Positions 46,233-54,193 of a stretch of DNA of 64,000 bases are shown piece by piece (position 1 is the first letter of the stretch; every line of letters starts with the position of its first letter). Under the pieces are notes generated by a model that saw only the letters and a list, made by a program, of their open reading frames with translations, was not told the origin of the DNA and did no database searches. Made by a program: the position numbers and the translations under genes. The DNA is from Actinomadura rupiterrae (GTDB lineage Bacteria > Actinomycetota > Actinomycetes > Streptosporangiales > Streptosporangiaceae). The stretch covers positions 62,001-126,000 of the forward strand of contig NZ_JAMZEA010000007.1 of the NCBI RefSeq assembly GCF_024172125.1. Reading direction: 5' to 3'.

Positions 46233-47069
46233 TCAGGTGCGGCGGCCGCGCCTGGCCGAGACCACGGCCAGCAGGACGCCGACAGCGAAGATCAGGGTGC
46301 CCATCACGTTCACCTGCGGCGGGGTGCCGGTGCGGGTCGAGGCGTACACCCACAGCGGGAAGGTCACCGTCGAGCCGCTGGTGAAGTTGGTGATCACGAA
46401 GTCGTCGATGGACAGGGCGAAGGCGAGCAGCGCCCCGGACAGCACACCGGGCATGATCATCGGCAGCGTGACCAGCCGGAACGTCTCCACCGGCCCGGCC
46501 CCGAGGTCCTTGGCGGCCTCCTCGACCTTGGGGTCGAGGCCGACCACCCGGGCGCGGACGGTCACCGCGACGAACGAGATCGAGAACATCACGTGCGCGA
46601 TCAGGACCGTCCAGTAGCCGCGCGGCAGGTCCAGGCTGACGAACATGGACAGCAGGGACGAGCCCATCACGATCTCCGGGCAGGAGATCGCGGCGAACAG
46701 CACCAGGTTCGTCACGCCCTTCCCGCGGAACCGGAACCGGCCGAGCGCTATTCCCACGAACGTGCCGAGCACGGTCGTGATCACGGTGCTGAGCAGCGCG
46801 ATCGAGACCGAGTTCCACAGCGCCCGGGTCAGGTCGCCCTTGTCGAACAGGTGCTGGTACCAGCGGAGCGTGAAGCCCTCCCACTGGAAGTTCTGCTTGC
46901 TGTGGGTGTCGTTGAACCCGAACAGGATCATGATCGCGATGGGCAGCATCAGCCACGCGATGATCAGCCAGGTGTAGAGCCGCAGCCCGAGCCCGTCGCG
47001 GCGCGCGCGACGCCGCCGCTTGGCGGGCGCGGGCGCGGACGCCGCCGGCTTGCCGAGTGTGGTCGTCAT
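46233..47069 (-). CDS. potC: Polyamine ABC transporter permease PotC
   Basis: 278 residues. A basic N-terminus precedes six predicted helices beginning LYTWLIIAWLMLPIAIMILF. The EAA loop that contacts the ATPase is EEAAKDLGAGPVETFRLVTL. IDDFVITNFTSG is typical of PotC. ATGA overlap with potB. Pairs with PotB to form the membrane channel for putrescine/spermidine. Confidence 0.92.
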   Translation of the reverse strand: MTTTLGKPAASAPAPAKRRRRARRDGLGLRLYTWLIIAWLMLPIAIMILFGFNDTHSKQNFQWEGFTLRWYQHLFDKGDLTRALWNSVSIALLSTVITTVLGTFVGIALGRFRFRGKGVTNLVLFAAISCPEIVMGSSLLSMFVSLDLPRGYWTVLIAHVMFSISFVAVTVRARVVGLDPKVEEAAKDLGAGPVETFRLVTLPMIMPGVLSGALLAFALSIDDFVITNFTSGSTVTFPLWVYASTRTGTPPQVNVMGTLIFAVGVLLAVVSARRGRRT

Positions 47070-47929
47070 CGTCCCGCCGCCTCCAGAACGTCCTCGGTGC
47101 CCAGCGCGCGGGCGTAGGCGAAGATCCCGACGAGCAGCAGCGCCATCAGGGAGAACGACAGCGCCGACGCGAGCGCGTAGGAGCTGTTGTCGAAGTACTC
47201 GGTGCGGATGATGTGGCCGATCATCACGTTGTTCGGCCCGCCCAGCACCTCGGAGTTGACGTAGTCCGACGCCACCGGAACGAACGTCATGATCACCCCG
47301 GCGAACACGCCCGGCAGCGACAGCGGCAGGACGACCCGCAGGAATGCCTGCGTCCGGCTCGCGTACAGGTCGTAGGACGCCTCGATGACGCGGTAGTCGA
47401 TCCGCTCCAGCGCCACGTAGATCGGCAGCACCATGAACGGCAGGAAGTTGTAGGTCAGCCCCGACACCACCGCGAACCCGCTGTCCAGCACGTGGAAGTC
47501 GCTCGGCAGCAGCCCGTGGTTCCGCAGCGGCCCGAGCAGCGGCCCGTTGTCGGTCAGGACGAGCTTCCACGCCAGCGTCCGCAGCACGAACGAGACGAAG
47601 AACGGCAGCAGGAGCAGGAACAGGTAGGTCGACTTGCGCCGCCCGCCCTTGAACGCGATCCAGTACGCGGCCGGGTAGGCGAGCGCGATGCACGCCACCG
47701 TCGCCAGCAGCCCGTACCAGAGCGACCGGACCAGCTTGTCGCCGTAGGTGTGGAAGCCGTCGGTGTAGTTCTGCCAGTGCCAGGTCTGCTTGAAGCCGTC
47801 GATGATGTTCCCGGTCATCAGCGACACCGAGAACATGAAGACCAGCGGGACGACGAAGAACACCGCCATCCACAGCCCGCCCGGCAGGATCATCAGGTAC
47901 GGGGCGAGGGCCCCGCGCAGCCGCCTCAT
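47066..47929 (-). CDS. potB: Polyamine ABC transporter permease PotB
   Basis: 287 residues, six predicted helices starting YLMILPGGLWMAVFFVVPLV. The EAA loop is IEASYDLYASRTQAFLRVVL; DYVNSEVLGGPNNVMIG and the LRTLAWKLVL segment are PotB-like. ATG 47929 is 3 bases after the potD stop. Its stop overlaps the potC start (ATGA). Confidence 0.92.
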   Translation of the reverse strand: MRRLRGALAPYLMILPGGLWMAVFFVVPLVFMFSVSLMTGNIIDGFKQTWHWQNYTDGFHTYGDKLVRSLWYGLLATVACIALAYPAAYWIAFKGGRRKSTYLFLLLLPFFVSFVLRTLAWKLVLTDNGPLLGPLRNHGLLPSDFHVLDSGFAVVSGLTYNFLPFMVLPIYVALERIDYRVIEASYDLYASRTQAFLRVVLPLSLPGVFAGVIMTFVPVASDYVNSEVLGGPNNVMIGHIIRTEYFDNSSYALASALSFSLMALLLVGIFAYARALGTEDVLEAAGR

Positions 47930-47932
47930 CGC

Positions 47933-49183
47933 TCAGGCCCCCTGCGAGATCGTCTGGAAGACCTTCTGGTACCGCGGCACCTCGGCGTTGCTGAGCGACC
48001 GGTAGGTGCGCAGCTTCGCGTACTCCTCCGGGCTCGGGAACACCAGCGGGCTCGTCGCGAGCCGGTCCAGGTCGGGCTTGTCCTTGGCGGACGCCTCCGC
48101 GGCGTCCTTCCGGATGATGTCCTGGACGGCCGGCACCGGCGTGACGTAGTTGATGTACTCGGTCAGCGGCGCGTTGTTCTGCGGCGCGTACAGCCAGTCC
48201 ATCAGCCGGATCGCGTCCACCGGGTTGGCGGCGGTCTTCGGCATCATCATGCAGTCGCTCCAGATCGTGCCGCCCTCCTTGGGCACCACGAACTTCACGT
48301 CCGGGCTGGACAGCGTGTACACGTCGCCGGACCACGCCATCGTCAGCCACACGTCGCCCTTGGTGACGGCGTCGATGTAGCCCTGCTCGTAGTACTTGCG
48401 GACGATCCCCTTGTCGCGCTGGCTCCGCAGCACCTCGCGGGCGCGCTTCCAGTCGTCCTCGGTCGACTTCTCCGGGTCGATGCCGAGCGCGAGCATGCCG
48501 AAGTTGCCCAGCTCCTGCGAGTCGCTCATCATCCCGACCCGGCCCTTGTACTTCGGGTCGAAGAGCTGCTGGATGCTGGTGATCGGCTCCTTCACGTACT
48601 TGCTGTTGTAGGCGATCCCGGTGATCCCGGAGACGTACGGGATGCTGAAGATGTTGTTGCGGTCGTAGGCCCGGTTCTTCGCCTTGGCGCTCGCGTACCT
48701 CGCGAAGTTCGGCAGCCGGTGGTGGTCGAGCGGCGCGAGGTAGCCCAGCTCGACCAGCTCGGTGAACTGGATGCCGTTGGTGACCACCATCAGGTCGAAC
48801 CCGATCGACTGGTTCGCCGCCAGCGGCGCCTGGATCTTCCCGAACCAGTCCGCGGCCTCCTGGATGGCCTCCTTGTAGGTGACCGAGATGCCGGTCTCCT
48901 TGGTGAACGCCTTGATCGTGGACCGGTCGTCCTCCATGTAGCCGGGCCAGTTCGCCCAGTTGATGTGGCCCTTCCCGGACCGTCCGTGCCAGTACTCGTC
49001 GATGTCCGCCTGGGTGACGATCCCGTTGCCGCCCCGGCCCGGGATGCCGCACCCGGCCAGCGCCGCCGCACCGGCTGCCGCACCCACGGCCCCGAGGAAC
49101 CCGCGCCGCGTCGTCAGCCCGCGCCGCAACGCCGGATCCGAGGCGCCTCGGCGGTTAGCCGCTGCTTGGCGGTCGGCCGTCAT
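47933..49183 (-). CDS. potD: Polyamine-binding protein PotD, Tat/lipoprotein signal
   Basis: 416 residues; ATG 49183 overlaps the potA stop. The signal contains TTRRGFLGAVGAAAGAAALAGC, a twin-arginine-like start plus lipobox, so it is probably exported through Tat and lipid-anchored. The binding domain has INWANWPGYMEDDRSTIKAF, IGFDLMVVTNGIQF and WSGDVYTLSSPDVKFVVP, typical of spermidine/putrescine receptors. Delivers polyamine to PotB/PotC. Confidence 0.93.
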   Translation of the reverse strand: MTADRQAAANRRGASDPALRRGLTTRRGFLGAVGAAAGAAALAGCGIPGRGGNGIVTQADIDEYWHGRSGKGHINWANWPGYMEDDRSTIKAFTKETGISVTYKEAIQEAADWFGKIQAPLAANQSIGFDLMVVTNGIQFTELVELGYLAPLDHHRLPNFARYASAKAKNRAYDRNNIFSIPYVSGITGIAYNSKYVKEPITSIQQLFDPKYKGRVGMMSDSQELGNFGMLALGIDPEKSTEDDWKRAREVLRSQRDKGIVRKYYEQGYIDAVTKGDVWLTMAWSGDVYTLSSPDVKFVVPKEGGTIWSDCMMMPKTAANPVDAIRLMDWLYAPQNNAPLTEYINYVTPVPAVQDIIRKDAAEASAKDKPDLDRLATSPLVFPSPEEYAKLRTYRSLSNAEVPRYQKVFQTISQGA

Positions 49184-50328
49184 TCCGCGCTCCCGATCAC
49201 GTACGAGTGCTGCGGCTCCCAGGACAGCCACACCGTGTCGCCGCGGCGCGCCACGTCCTCGGCGTTCATCGCGTTCTGCACGAACACCACGACGTCCGCC
49301 CCGCCGTCCGTGGTCACGTTGTAGTTCGTGGACGTGCCCAGGTAGACGACCTCGCTGACCTTCCCGTGCACCCGGCAGAGGCCGTCGCCCGGCTCGTCCG
49401 CCGTGATCTGCATCTTCTCCGGCCGGACGGTCAGCTCGACCTTGTCGCCGGTGGCGAACTCGCGCCCGACCTCGATGCGCCCGCCGTCGCCGTGCTTCAG
49501 GACGGACGTCCCGCCGCCGCTCTCCACCGCGTCCCCGGCCAGCAGGTTGGACGTCCCGATGAACCCGGCGACGAACTTGCTGGCGGGCCGCTCGTAGATC
49601 TCCCGCGGCGTCCCGAGCTGCTCGACCAGGCCGTCGTTCATGACCGCGATCCGGTCCGACATCGTCAGCGCCTCGCCCTGGTCGTGCGTCACGTACACGA
49701 ACGTGATGCCGACCTCGCGCTGGATGCGCTTCAGCTCCACCTGCATCGCCTGCCGCAGCTTCAGGTCCAGCGCGCCGAGCGGCTCGTCCAGCAGCAGCGC
49801 GCGCGGCCGGTTCACCAGCGCCCGGGCCAGCGCCACCCGCTGCTGCTGCCCGCCGGACAGCTCGCTCGGCCGCCGCCTCTCCCGGCCCGTCAGGTCGACG
49901 ATCCTCAGCATCTCGGTGACGCGCTCGGTGATCTCCGCCTTCGGCGTGCGCTTCCGGCGCAGCCCGAACGCCACGTTCTCGAACACGCTCATGTGCGGGA
50001 ACAGCGCGTACGACTGGAACACCATGTTCACGTCCCGCCGGTTCGCGGGCACCCCGGTCACCGACTCGCCGAGCAGGTACACCTCGCCCGCCGTCGGCTC
50101 CTCGAAGCCCGCGACCATGCGCATCGTGGTCGTCTTCCCGCACCCGGACGGCCCGAGCAGCGAGAAGAACTCGCCCTGCGCGATCGCCAGGTCCACCCCC
50201 TGGACGGCCGCCACGGTCTCGCCGTACGCGTGGTACTCCTTGCGCACCCCCGCGAGCTCGATCGCGGGCACGGCGTCCTCGGCACGCCCGGGATCGTCGC
50301 GGAGGGGCGCGTGCTGGGTCTCGGTCAT
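49180..50328 (-). CDS. potA: Polyamine ABC transporter ATPase PotA
   Basis: 382 residues from ATG 50328 (AAGGA 8 bases upstream), preferred over GTG 50343. Walker A GPSGCGKTTTMRM, signature LSGGQQQRVALARAL, Walker B RALLLDEPLGALDLK and switch His in YVTHDQGEAL. A C-terminal TOBE regulatory domain follows (LTVRPEKMQI, VVYLGTSTNY). First gene of potADBC, each joined by 4-base overlaps or a 3-base gap. Powers polyamine import. Confidence 0.95.
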   Translation of the reverse strand: MTETQHAPLRDDPGRAEDAVPAIELAGVRKEYHAYGETVAAVQGVDLAIAQGEFFSLLGPSGCGKTTTMRMVAGFEEPTAGEVYLLGESVTGVPANRRDVNMVFQSYALFPHMSVFENVAFGLRRKRTPKAEITERVTEMLRIVDLTGRERRRPSELSGGQQQRVALARALVNRPRALLLDEPLGALDLKLRQAMQVELKRIQREVGITFVYVTHDQGEALTMSDRIAVMNDGLVEQLGTPREIYERPASKFVAGFIGTSNLLAGDAVESGGGTSVLKHGDGGRIEVGREFATGDKVELTVRPEKMQITADEPGDGLCRVHGKVSEVVYLGTSTNYNVTTDGGADVVVFVQNAMNAEDVARRGDTVWLSWEPQHSYVIGSAE

Positions 50329-50807
50329 GACACGGTCCTTCACGGGGATCGGAGTGCGGCACTCCCTGCACGGAGCACCCGGGGGGCGGCCTCCCCCACC
50401 AGGGGTTCGGCCTCGGACCGGCCCCGCGGGACGCGGGTCCGGCCCTGATGGACACGCCGAAGCGACGTCCAGATGCTATGCGCCGGCACGGATCCGTCCT
50501 CCATGCCGACCGACCTCGTCCGACTCCATCGCGGGCGCCCACCTGCGAGAAGTCCTTGGCCCGGCCTGTTCTCGACCGTCCGGCCACCTTCCGGACCCCG
50601 GGTTCCCCGTCCCCGGCGCCCGATGATCTCCACGCCCGCCCGCCGCCGGACCTCACCGCCCCCACGCCGCTTGGCCGGGCACCGTGGCCTTTGGGCGTAG
50701 GGGCGGGGCTTGGGAACCGGTGGGACATCGCGTGTTCCGCCGGTCTTCCTGGGCGGGATGGCTTGCACGGCGGGCCGAACCGTCCGGACGGGCGCGGGCG
50801 GCGCGGA
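50329..50807. other. Leader region of the pot operon
   Basis: About 480 bases with no supported gene, between potA and the downstream end of the aldehyde dehydrogenase gene. It should hold the pot promoter, but no consensus boxes stand out. Only short dyads such as CCGTCCGGACGG (near 50780) are seen. Confidence 0.35.
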
Positions 50808-52253
50808 TCAGGCGCCGATGTAGTGCATGACGTGCTTGATGCGGGTGTAGTCCTCCACTCCGTACATCGACATGTCCTTGCCGTAGCCGGAATGCTTGAA
50901 CCCGCCGTGCGGCATCTCGGACACGAACGGGATGTGCGTGTTCACCCAGACGGCGCCGAAGTCGAGCGCCTTGGTCATCCGCATGGCGCGGCCGTGGTCG
51001 CGCGTCCACACGCTCGCGGACAGGCCGTACCGGACGTCGTTCGCCCAGCGGACGGCCTGCTCCTCGTCCGCGAACCGCTGCACGGTGATCACCGGGCCGA
51101 AGATCTCGTTCTGCACCATCTCGTCGTCCTGGCGCAGGCCGCTGACGACGGTCGGGGCGAAGAAGTAGCCGCGGTCGCCCACCCGCGCGCCGCCTGCCTC
51201 CAGCCGGGCGTGATCGGGGGCGCGGTCGATGAAGCCCTGGACGCGCTCCAGCTGCGCCCGGCTGTTGACCGGCCCGAAGTCGGCGTCCTCGTCGGGGTTC
51301 GGCGGGCCGACCGTAGTGGCGCGCGCGGCCTCGGCGAGGGCGGCGGTGAAGTCGTCCGCGAGCCGCTCGGCGACGAGGACGCGGGTGGCCGCCGTGCAGT
51401 CCTGCCCGGCGTTGAAGTACCCGGCGCCCGCGATCCCCTGCGCCGCCGACTCGATGTCGGCGTCGTCGAAGACCACGACCGGGGCCTTGCCGCCCAGTTC
51501 GAGGTGGACGCGCTTGAGGTCGTCGGCCGCCGCGCGCGCGACCTCCATCCCCGCCCGGACGCTGCCGGTGATCGACACCATCTGCGGGACGGGGTGGGCG
51601 ACCAGCGCGCGGCCGGTGTCGCGGTCGCCGCACACCACGTTGAACACGCCCGGCGGCAGGAACTCCGAGGCGATCTCGGCCAGCAGCAGCGTGCTCGCCG
51701 GGGTCGTGTCGGACGGCTTCAGCACCACGGTGTTCCCCGCGGCGAGCGCCGGCCCGAACTTCCAGACCGCCATCATCATCGGGTAGTTCCACGGCGTGAC
51801 CTGCGCGCACACGCCGATCGGCTCGCGCCGGACCGAGGAGGTGTGGTCGGGCAGGTACTCGGCCGTGGCCTTGCCCTCCAGGATCCGCCCCGCCCCGGCG
51901 AAGAACCGGATGTTGTCCACCATCGGCGGGATCTCCTCGGCCGCCGTCAGCTTCAGGGGCTTGCCGGTGTCCCGGCACTCGGCGGCGACGAGCTCGTCCG
52001 CGCGGGCCTCCAAGGCGTCGGCGAACCGGAGCAGCGCGAGCGACCTGTCCTTGGGGGTGGCGTCGCGCCAGGCGGGGAACGCGTCGGCGGCGGCGCGGAA
52101 GGCGGCGTCCACGTCGTCCGCGCCGGAGTTCGGGGAGGTCGCCCACACCTCGCCCGTGCTGGGGTCGACCACGTCGAGCGTCCTGCCGTCCTTGGCGTCG
52201 ACGTACTCGCCGCCGATAAAGTTGCGCAGCCTGCTCGCCTGCTCGCTGGTCAT
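50808..52253 (-). CDS. Gamma-aminobutyraldehyde dehydrogenase
   Basis: 481 residues, ALDH superfamily. VTPWNYPMMMAVWKFGPALA and LKPSDTTPASTLLLAE form the cofactor site; the base Glu is in HLELGGKAPVVVF and the nucleophile Cys in FNAGQDCTAATRV. The C-terminus has MPHGGFKHSGYGKDMSMYGV, close to PatD/Prr-type enzymes that oxidise 4-aminobutyraldehyde to GABA. ATG 52253 has AAGGGG upstream. It is divergent from the Lrp-type regulator and upstream of the pot genes, completing a putrescine-to-GABA path with the amine oxidase. Confidence 0.9.
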   Translation of the reverse strand: MTSEQASRLRNFIGGEYVDAKDGRTLDVVDPSTGEVWATSPNSGADDVDAAFRAAADAFPAWRDATPKDRSLALLRFADALEARADELVAAECRDTGKPLKLTAAEEIPPMVDNIRFFAGAGRILEGKATAEYLPDHTSSVRREPIGVCAQVTPWNYPMMMAVWKFGPALAAGNTVVLKPSDTTPASTLLLAEIASEFLPPGVFNVVCGDRDTGRALVAHPVPQMVSITGSVRAGMEVARAAADDLKRVHLELGGKAPVVVFDDADIESAAQGIAGAGYFNAGQDCTAATRVLVAERLADDFTAALAEAARATTVGPPNPDEDADFGPVNSRAQLERVQGFIDRAPDHARLEAGGARVGDRGYFFAPTVVSGLRQDDEMVQNEIFGPVITVQRFADEEQAVRWANDVRYGLSASVWTRDHGRAMRMTKALDFGAVWVNTHIPFVSEMPHGGFKHSGYGKDMSMYGVEDYTRIKHVMHYIGA

Positions 52254-52422
52254 CGTCGACCCCTTCCCTGATGGCCGCCGCAGCCGGACCTGTCGTTGGC
52301 CCCGACCCTTACAGAGGTTCCCCGCTATGGCAAGGGATTCCGTTGTTACGATCGAATTTCACGACTGAATCCATCACCAAGCCCCACTCTCACCCATGAT
52401 GCCGCACCAAGGAGACCCCACC
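52254..52422. promoter_or_regulatory. Divergent promoter region, aldehyde dehydrogenase / Lrp regulator
   Basis: 169 bases between divergent starts, with an A/T-richer core at about 52335-52380 (GTTGTTACGATCGAATTTC). Lrp-type proteins usually bind such regions next to their own gene. No exact palindrome was found. Confidence 0.4.
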
Positions 52423-52923
52423 ATGACGGACCGCTCCCCGGAGCGCCGCCCGCCCGCCGGGCGCGAGCGCCGCGCCGCCGTCCCGCTCGACGAGACCGCC
52501 AAGCAGATCATCGAGCAGCTCCAGCAGGACGGCCGCCGCTCCTACGCCGCGATCGGCAAGGCCGTGGGGCTGTCCGAGGCCGCCGTCCGGCAGCGCGTCC
52601 AGAAGCTCCTGGACACCGGCGTGATGCAGATCGTCGGCGTCACCGACCCGCTGATGCTCGGCTTCTCCCGGCAGATGATGATCGGCGTCAAGTGCGAGGG
52701 CGACCTGGAGAAGATCGCCGACGACCTCGCCGCCGTCGAGGCCATCGACTACGTCGTCATCACCGCCGGCTCGTTCGACATCCTGCTCGAACTGGTCTGC
52801 GAGGACGACGAGCAGCTCCTCGAACTCCTCGGCCGCATCCGGGCCGTCCCCGGCGTGGTCTCCACCGAGAGCTTCGTCTACCTCAAGCTCCGCAAGCAGA
52901 CCTACACCTGGGGCACGCACTGA
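52423..52923 (+). CDS. Lrp/AsnC-family transcriptional regulator
   Basis: 166 residues; ATG 52423 has AAGGAG 9 bases before it and is preferred over ATG 52396. The N-terminal helix-turn-helix reads AKQIIEQLQQDGRRSYAAIG and SEAAVRQRVQKLLDTGVMQI. The C-terminal RAM ligand domain contains VVITAGSFDILLELVCEDDE and ESFVYLKLRKQTYTWG. Probably controls the divergent aldehyde dehydrogenase and the pot/oxidase genes in response to an amino acid or polyamine product. Confidence 0.93.
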   Translation: MTDRSPERRPPAGRERRAAVPLDETAKQIIEQLQQDGRRSYAAIGKAVGLSEAAVRQRVQKLLDTGVMQIVGVTDPLMLGFSRQMMIGVKCEGDLEKIADDLAAVEAIDYVVITAGSFDILLELVCEDDEQLLELLGRIRAVPGVVSTESFVYLKLRKQTYTWGTH

Positions 52924-53041
52924 CGCCCCCCTGATTCGCGTCGTCCGAAACCCCCGCTCCCTCGACCCCCGCCCGCGACCGGGGATGCCGCTCCGGAGCC
53001 CACCGGCGTACCTTGAAGTGCTCCCAGGAAGGAGACCGACC

Positions 53042-53293
53042 ATGGCCGAGTCGGTTGAGCAGGCCCTTCCAGCCCCCCGACCCGAACACCTGGAAGTCCC
53101 CACGACCGCGGACCAGCTCCTCACCCTCCGCAAGGCCGCCGACCTCCTGGGCTGGACCGTCCCCCAGTACGTCCTCACCGCCGCCCTGGACCGAGCCGAA
53201 CGCGACCTCTACGAACAGTCCACCCCCGCACCCCCCACCCTCCCCGCGGAAGCCCTCACCCCCTACACCGCCCTCCTCACCCCCACCTCCTGA
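53042..53293 (+). CDS. Small hypothetical protein with an antitoxin-like helical core
   Basis: 83 residues with an excellent AAGGAG site before ATG 53042. The core TADQLLTLRKAADLLGWTVP with QYVLTAALDRAERDLYE resembles the helical part of DUF1778/TacA-type ribbon-helix-helix antitoxins. The N-terminal strand is weak and no GNAT toxin gene follows. Pro-rich C-terminal tail. Could be a solitary DNA-binding protein; function not assigned. Confidence 0.6.
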   Translation: MAESVEQALPAPRPEHLEVPTTADQLLTLRKAADLLGWTVPQYVLTAALDRAERDLYEQSTPAPPTLPAEALTPYTALLTPTS

Positions 53294-53711
53294 CACTCCA
53301 ACGGCACTCGCAGGCGACCAAGCACAAGAGTGCTGGTCACACGCGGCCGACCAGACCACAAACGTCCCCGCAGGCCACGGCACCGGCCCCGGCGAAGTGC
53401 CGTTGGAGTACCAACCCGCAGCCCAAGCGCCGACCGCAACCCACGCGCCTAACGCGAGCACGGCGAGCCAGACCTGCAGGCCAATCAGCGCGTCACGGCG
53501 TCCGCACACCCCCATGGCCGCAGCAAGTCAGAACCGGGCCACGGAGCAGGCGAGCCAGCCCACCAGGCCGGTCAGCACGGGCGTCACGGCGTCCGCACAC
53601 CCCAAAGCCGCAGCAAGTCAGAACCGGGCCACGGAGCGGGTCACGGGCCCCGGCGGCTATGCCCTGGCTGAGCGCATCCACGGAGAATCCACCGACCCGA
53701 GCCGGGGTTGA
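53294..53711. repeat. Gene-free region with a 60-bp direct repeat
   Basis: No supported gene. Two copies of a ~60-base sequence (53490-53550 and 53581-53640, period 91) differ at only a few positions. Each starts GCGTCACGGCGTCCGCACAC and ends CCGGGCCACGGAGCAGG or CGGG. Neither has dyad symmetry or gene content. Confidence 0.75.
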
Positions 53712-54131
53712 TCACCCCAGTGCCGTGCGCAGCCGGGCGGCGTACTCTGCGGCCTCCTCATCGGACTCGTACTTGTGCCGGGGCCAGAAGAACCCCTTCA
53801 GACCGTCCTTGCGGTTCCGCGGCACCACGTGAACGTGCAGGTGAGGGACGCTCTGGCTGATGCGGTTGTTGGCCGCCACAAAGGAGCCGGCCGCGCCCAG
53901 CTCGGTCTCCATGGCGCCCGCGAGGCGCCGCGCCTGCGCGAAGAGCGGCCCGACCTCCTGCTCCGGAAGGTCGACCAGCGTCTCGTAGTGGACGCGCGGG
54001 ACGAGCAGCGTGTGCCCCTTGAACAGCGGTCGGGCGTCCAGGAAGCCCAGCGCCTCCGGCACGTCCAGCACCACGTGCGCCGGATGCTCGCCCCGGATGA
54101 TCTCGCAGAACACGCACGGCGTCTCCGCCAT
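53712..54131 (-). CDS. HIT-family nucleotide-binding hydrolase
   Basis: 139 residues. Start CVFCEIIRGEHPAHVVLD provides the zinc-type CxxC of the HIT family. The catalytic triad motif is PHLHVHVVPR and GHTLLVPRVHYETLVDL is the nucleotide pocket. Members hydrolyse AMP-linked or dinucleoside compounds. Transcribed divergently from the ABC genes with a 62-base gap. Confidence 0.93.
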   Translation of the reverse strand: MAETPCVFCEIIRGEHPAHVVLDVPEALGFLDARPLFKGHTLLVPRVHYETLVDLPEQEVGPLFAQARRLAGAMETELGAAGSFVAANNRISQSVPHLHVHVVPRNRKDGLKGFFWPRHKYESDEEAAEYAARLRTALG

Positions 54132-54193
54132 CCGCCCCGTCCTCCCCGCGGCTCACACCGCCCTTACCCGGATTCGGCTACCGTGCGCAGCCT

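Noticed and set aside
50448..52271. A 607-codon plus-strand frame opposite the aldehyde dehydrogenase
   Set aside because: Mirror of a clear dehydrogenase with all catalytic motifs; the plus reading has no motif or ribosome site.
53490..53640. Possible attachment sites or insertion-sequence ends
   Set aside because: Direct repeats flank only 30 bases, there is no transposase or integrase gene and no terminal inverted repeat.
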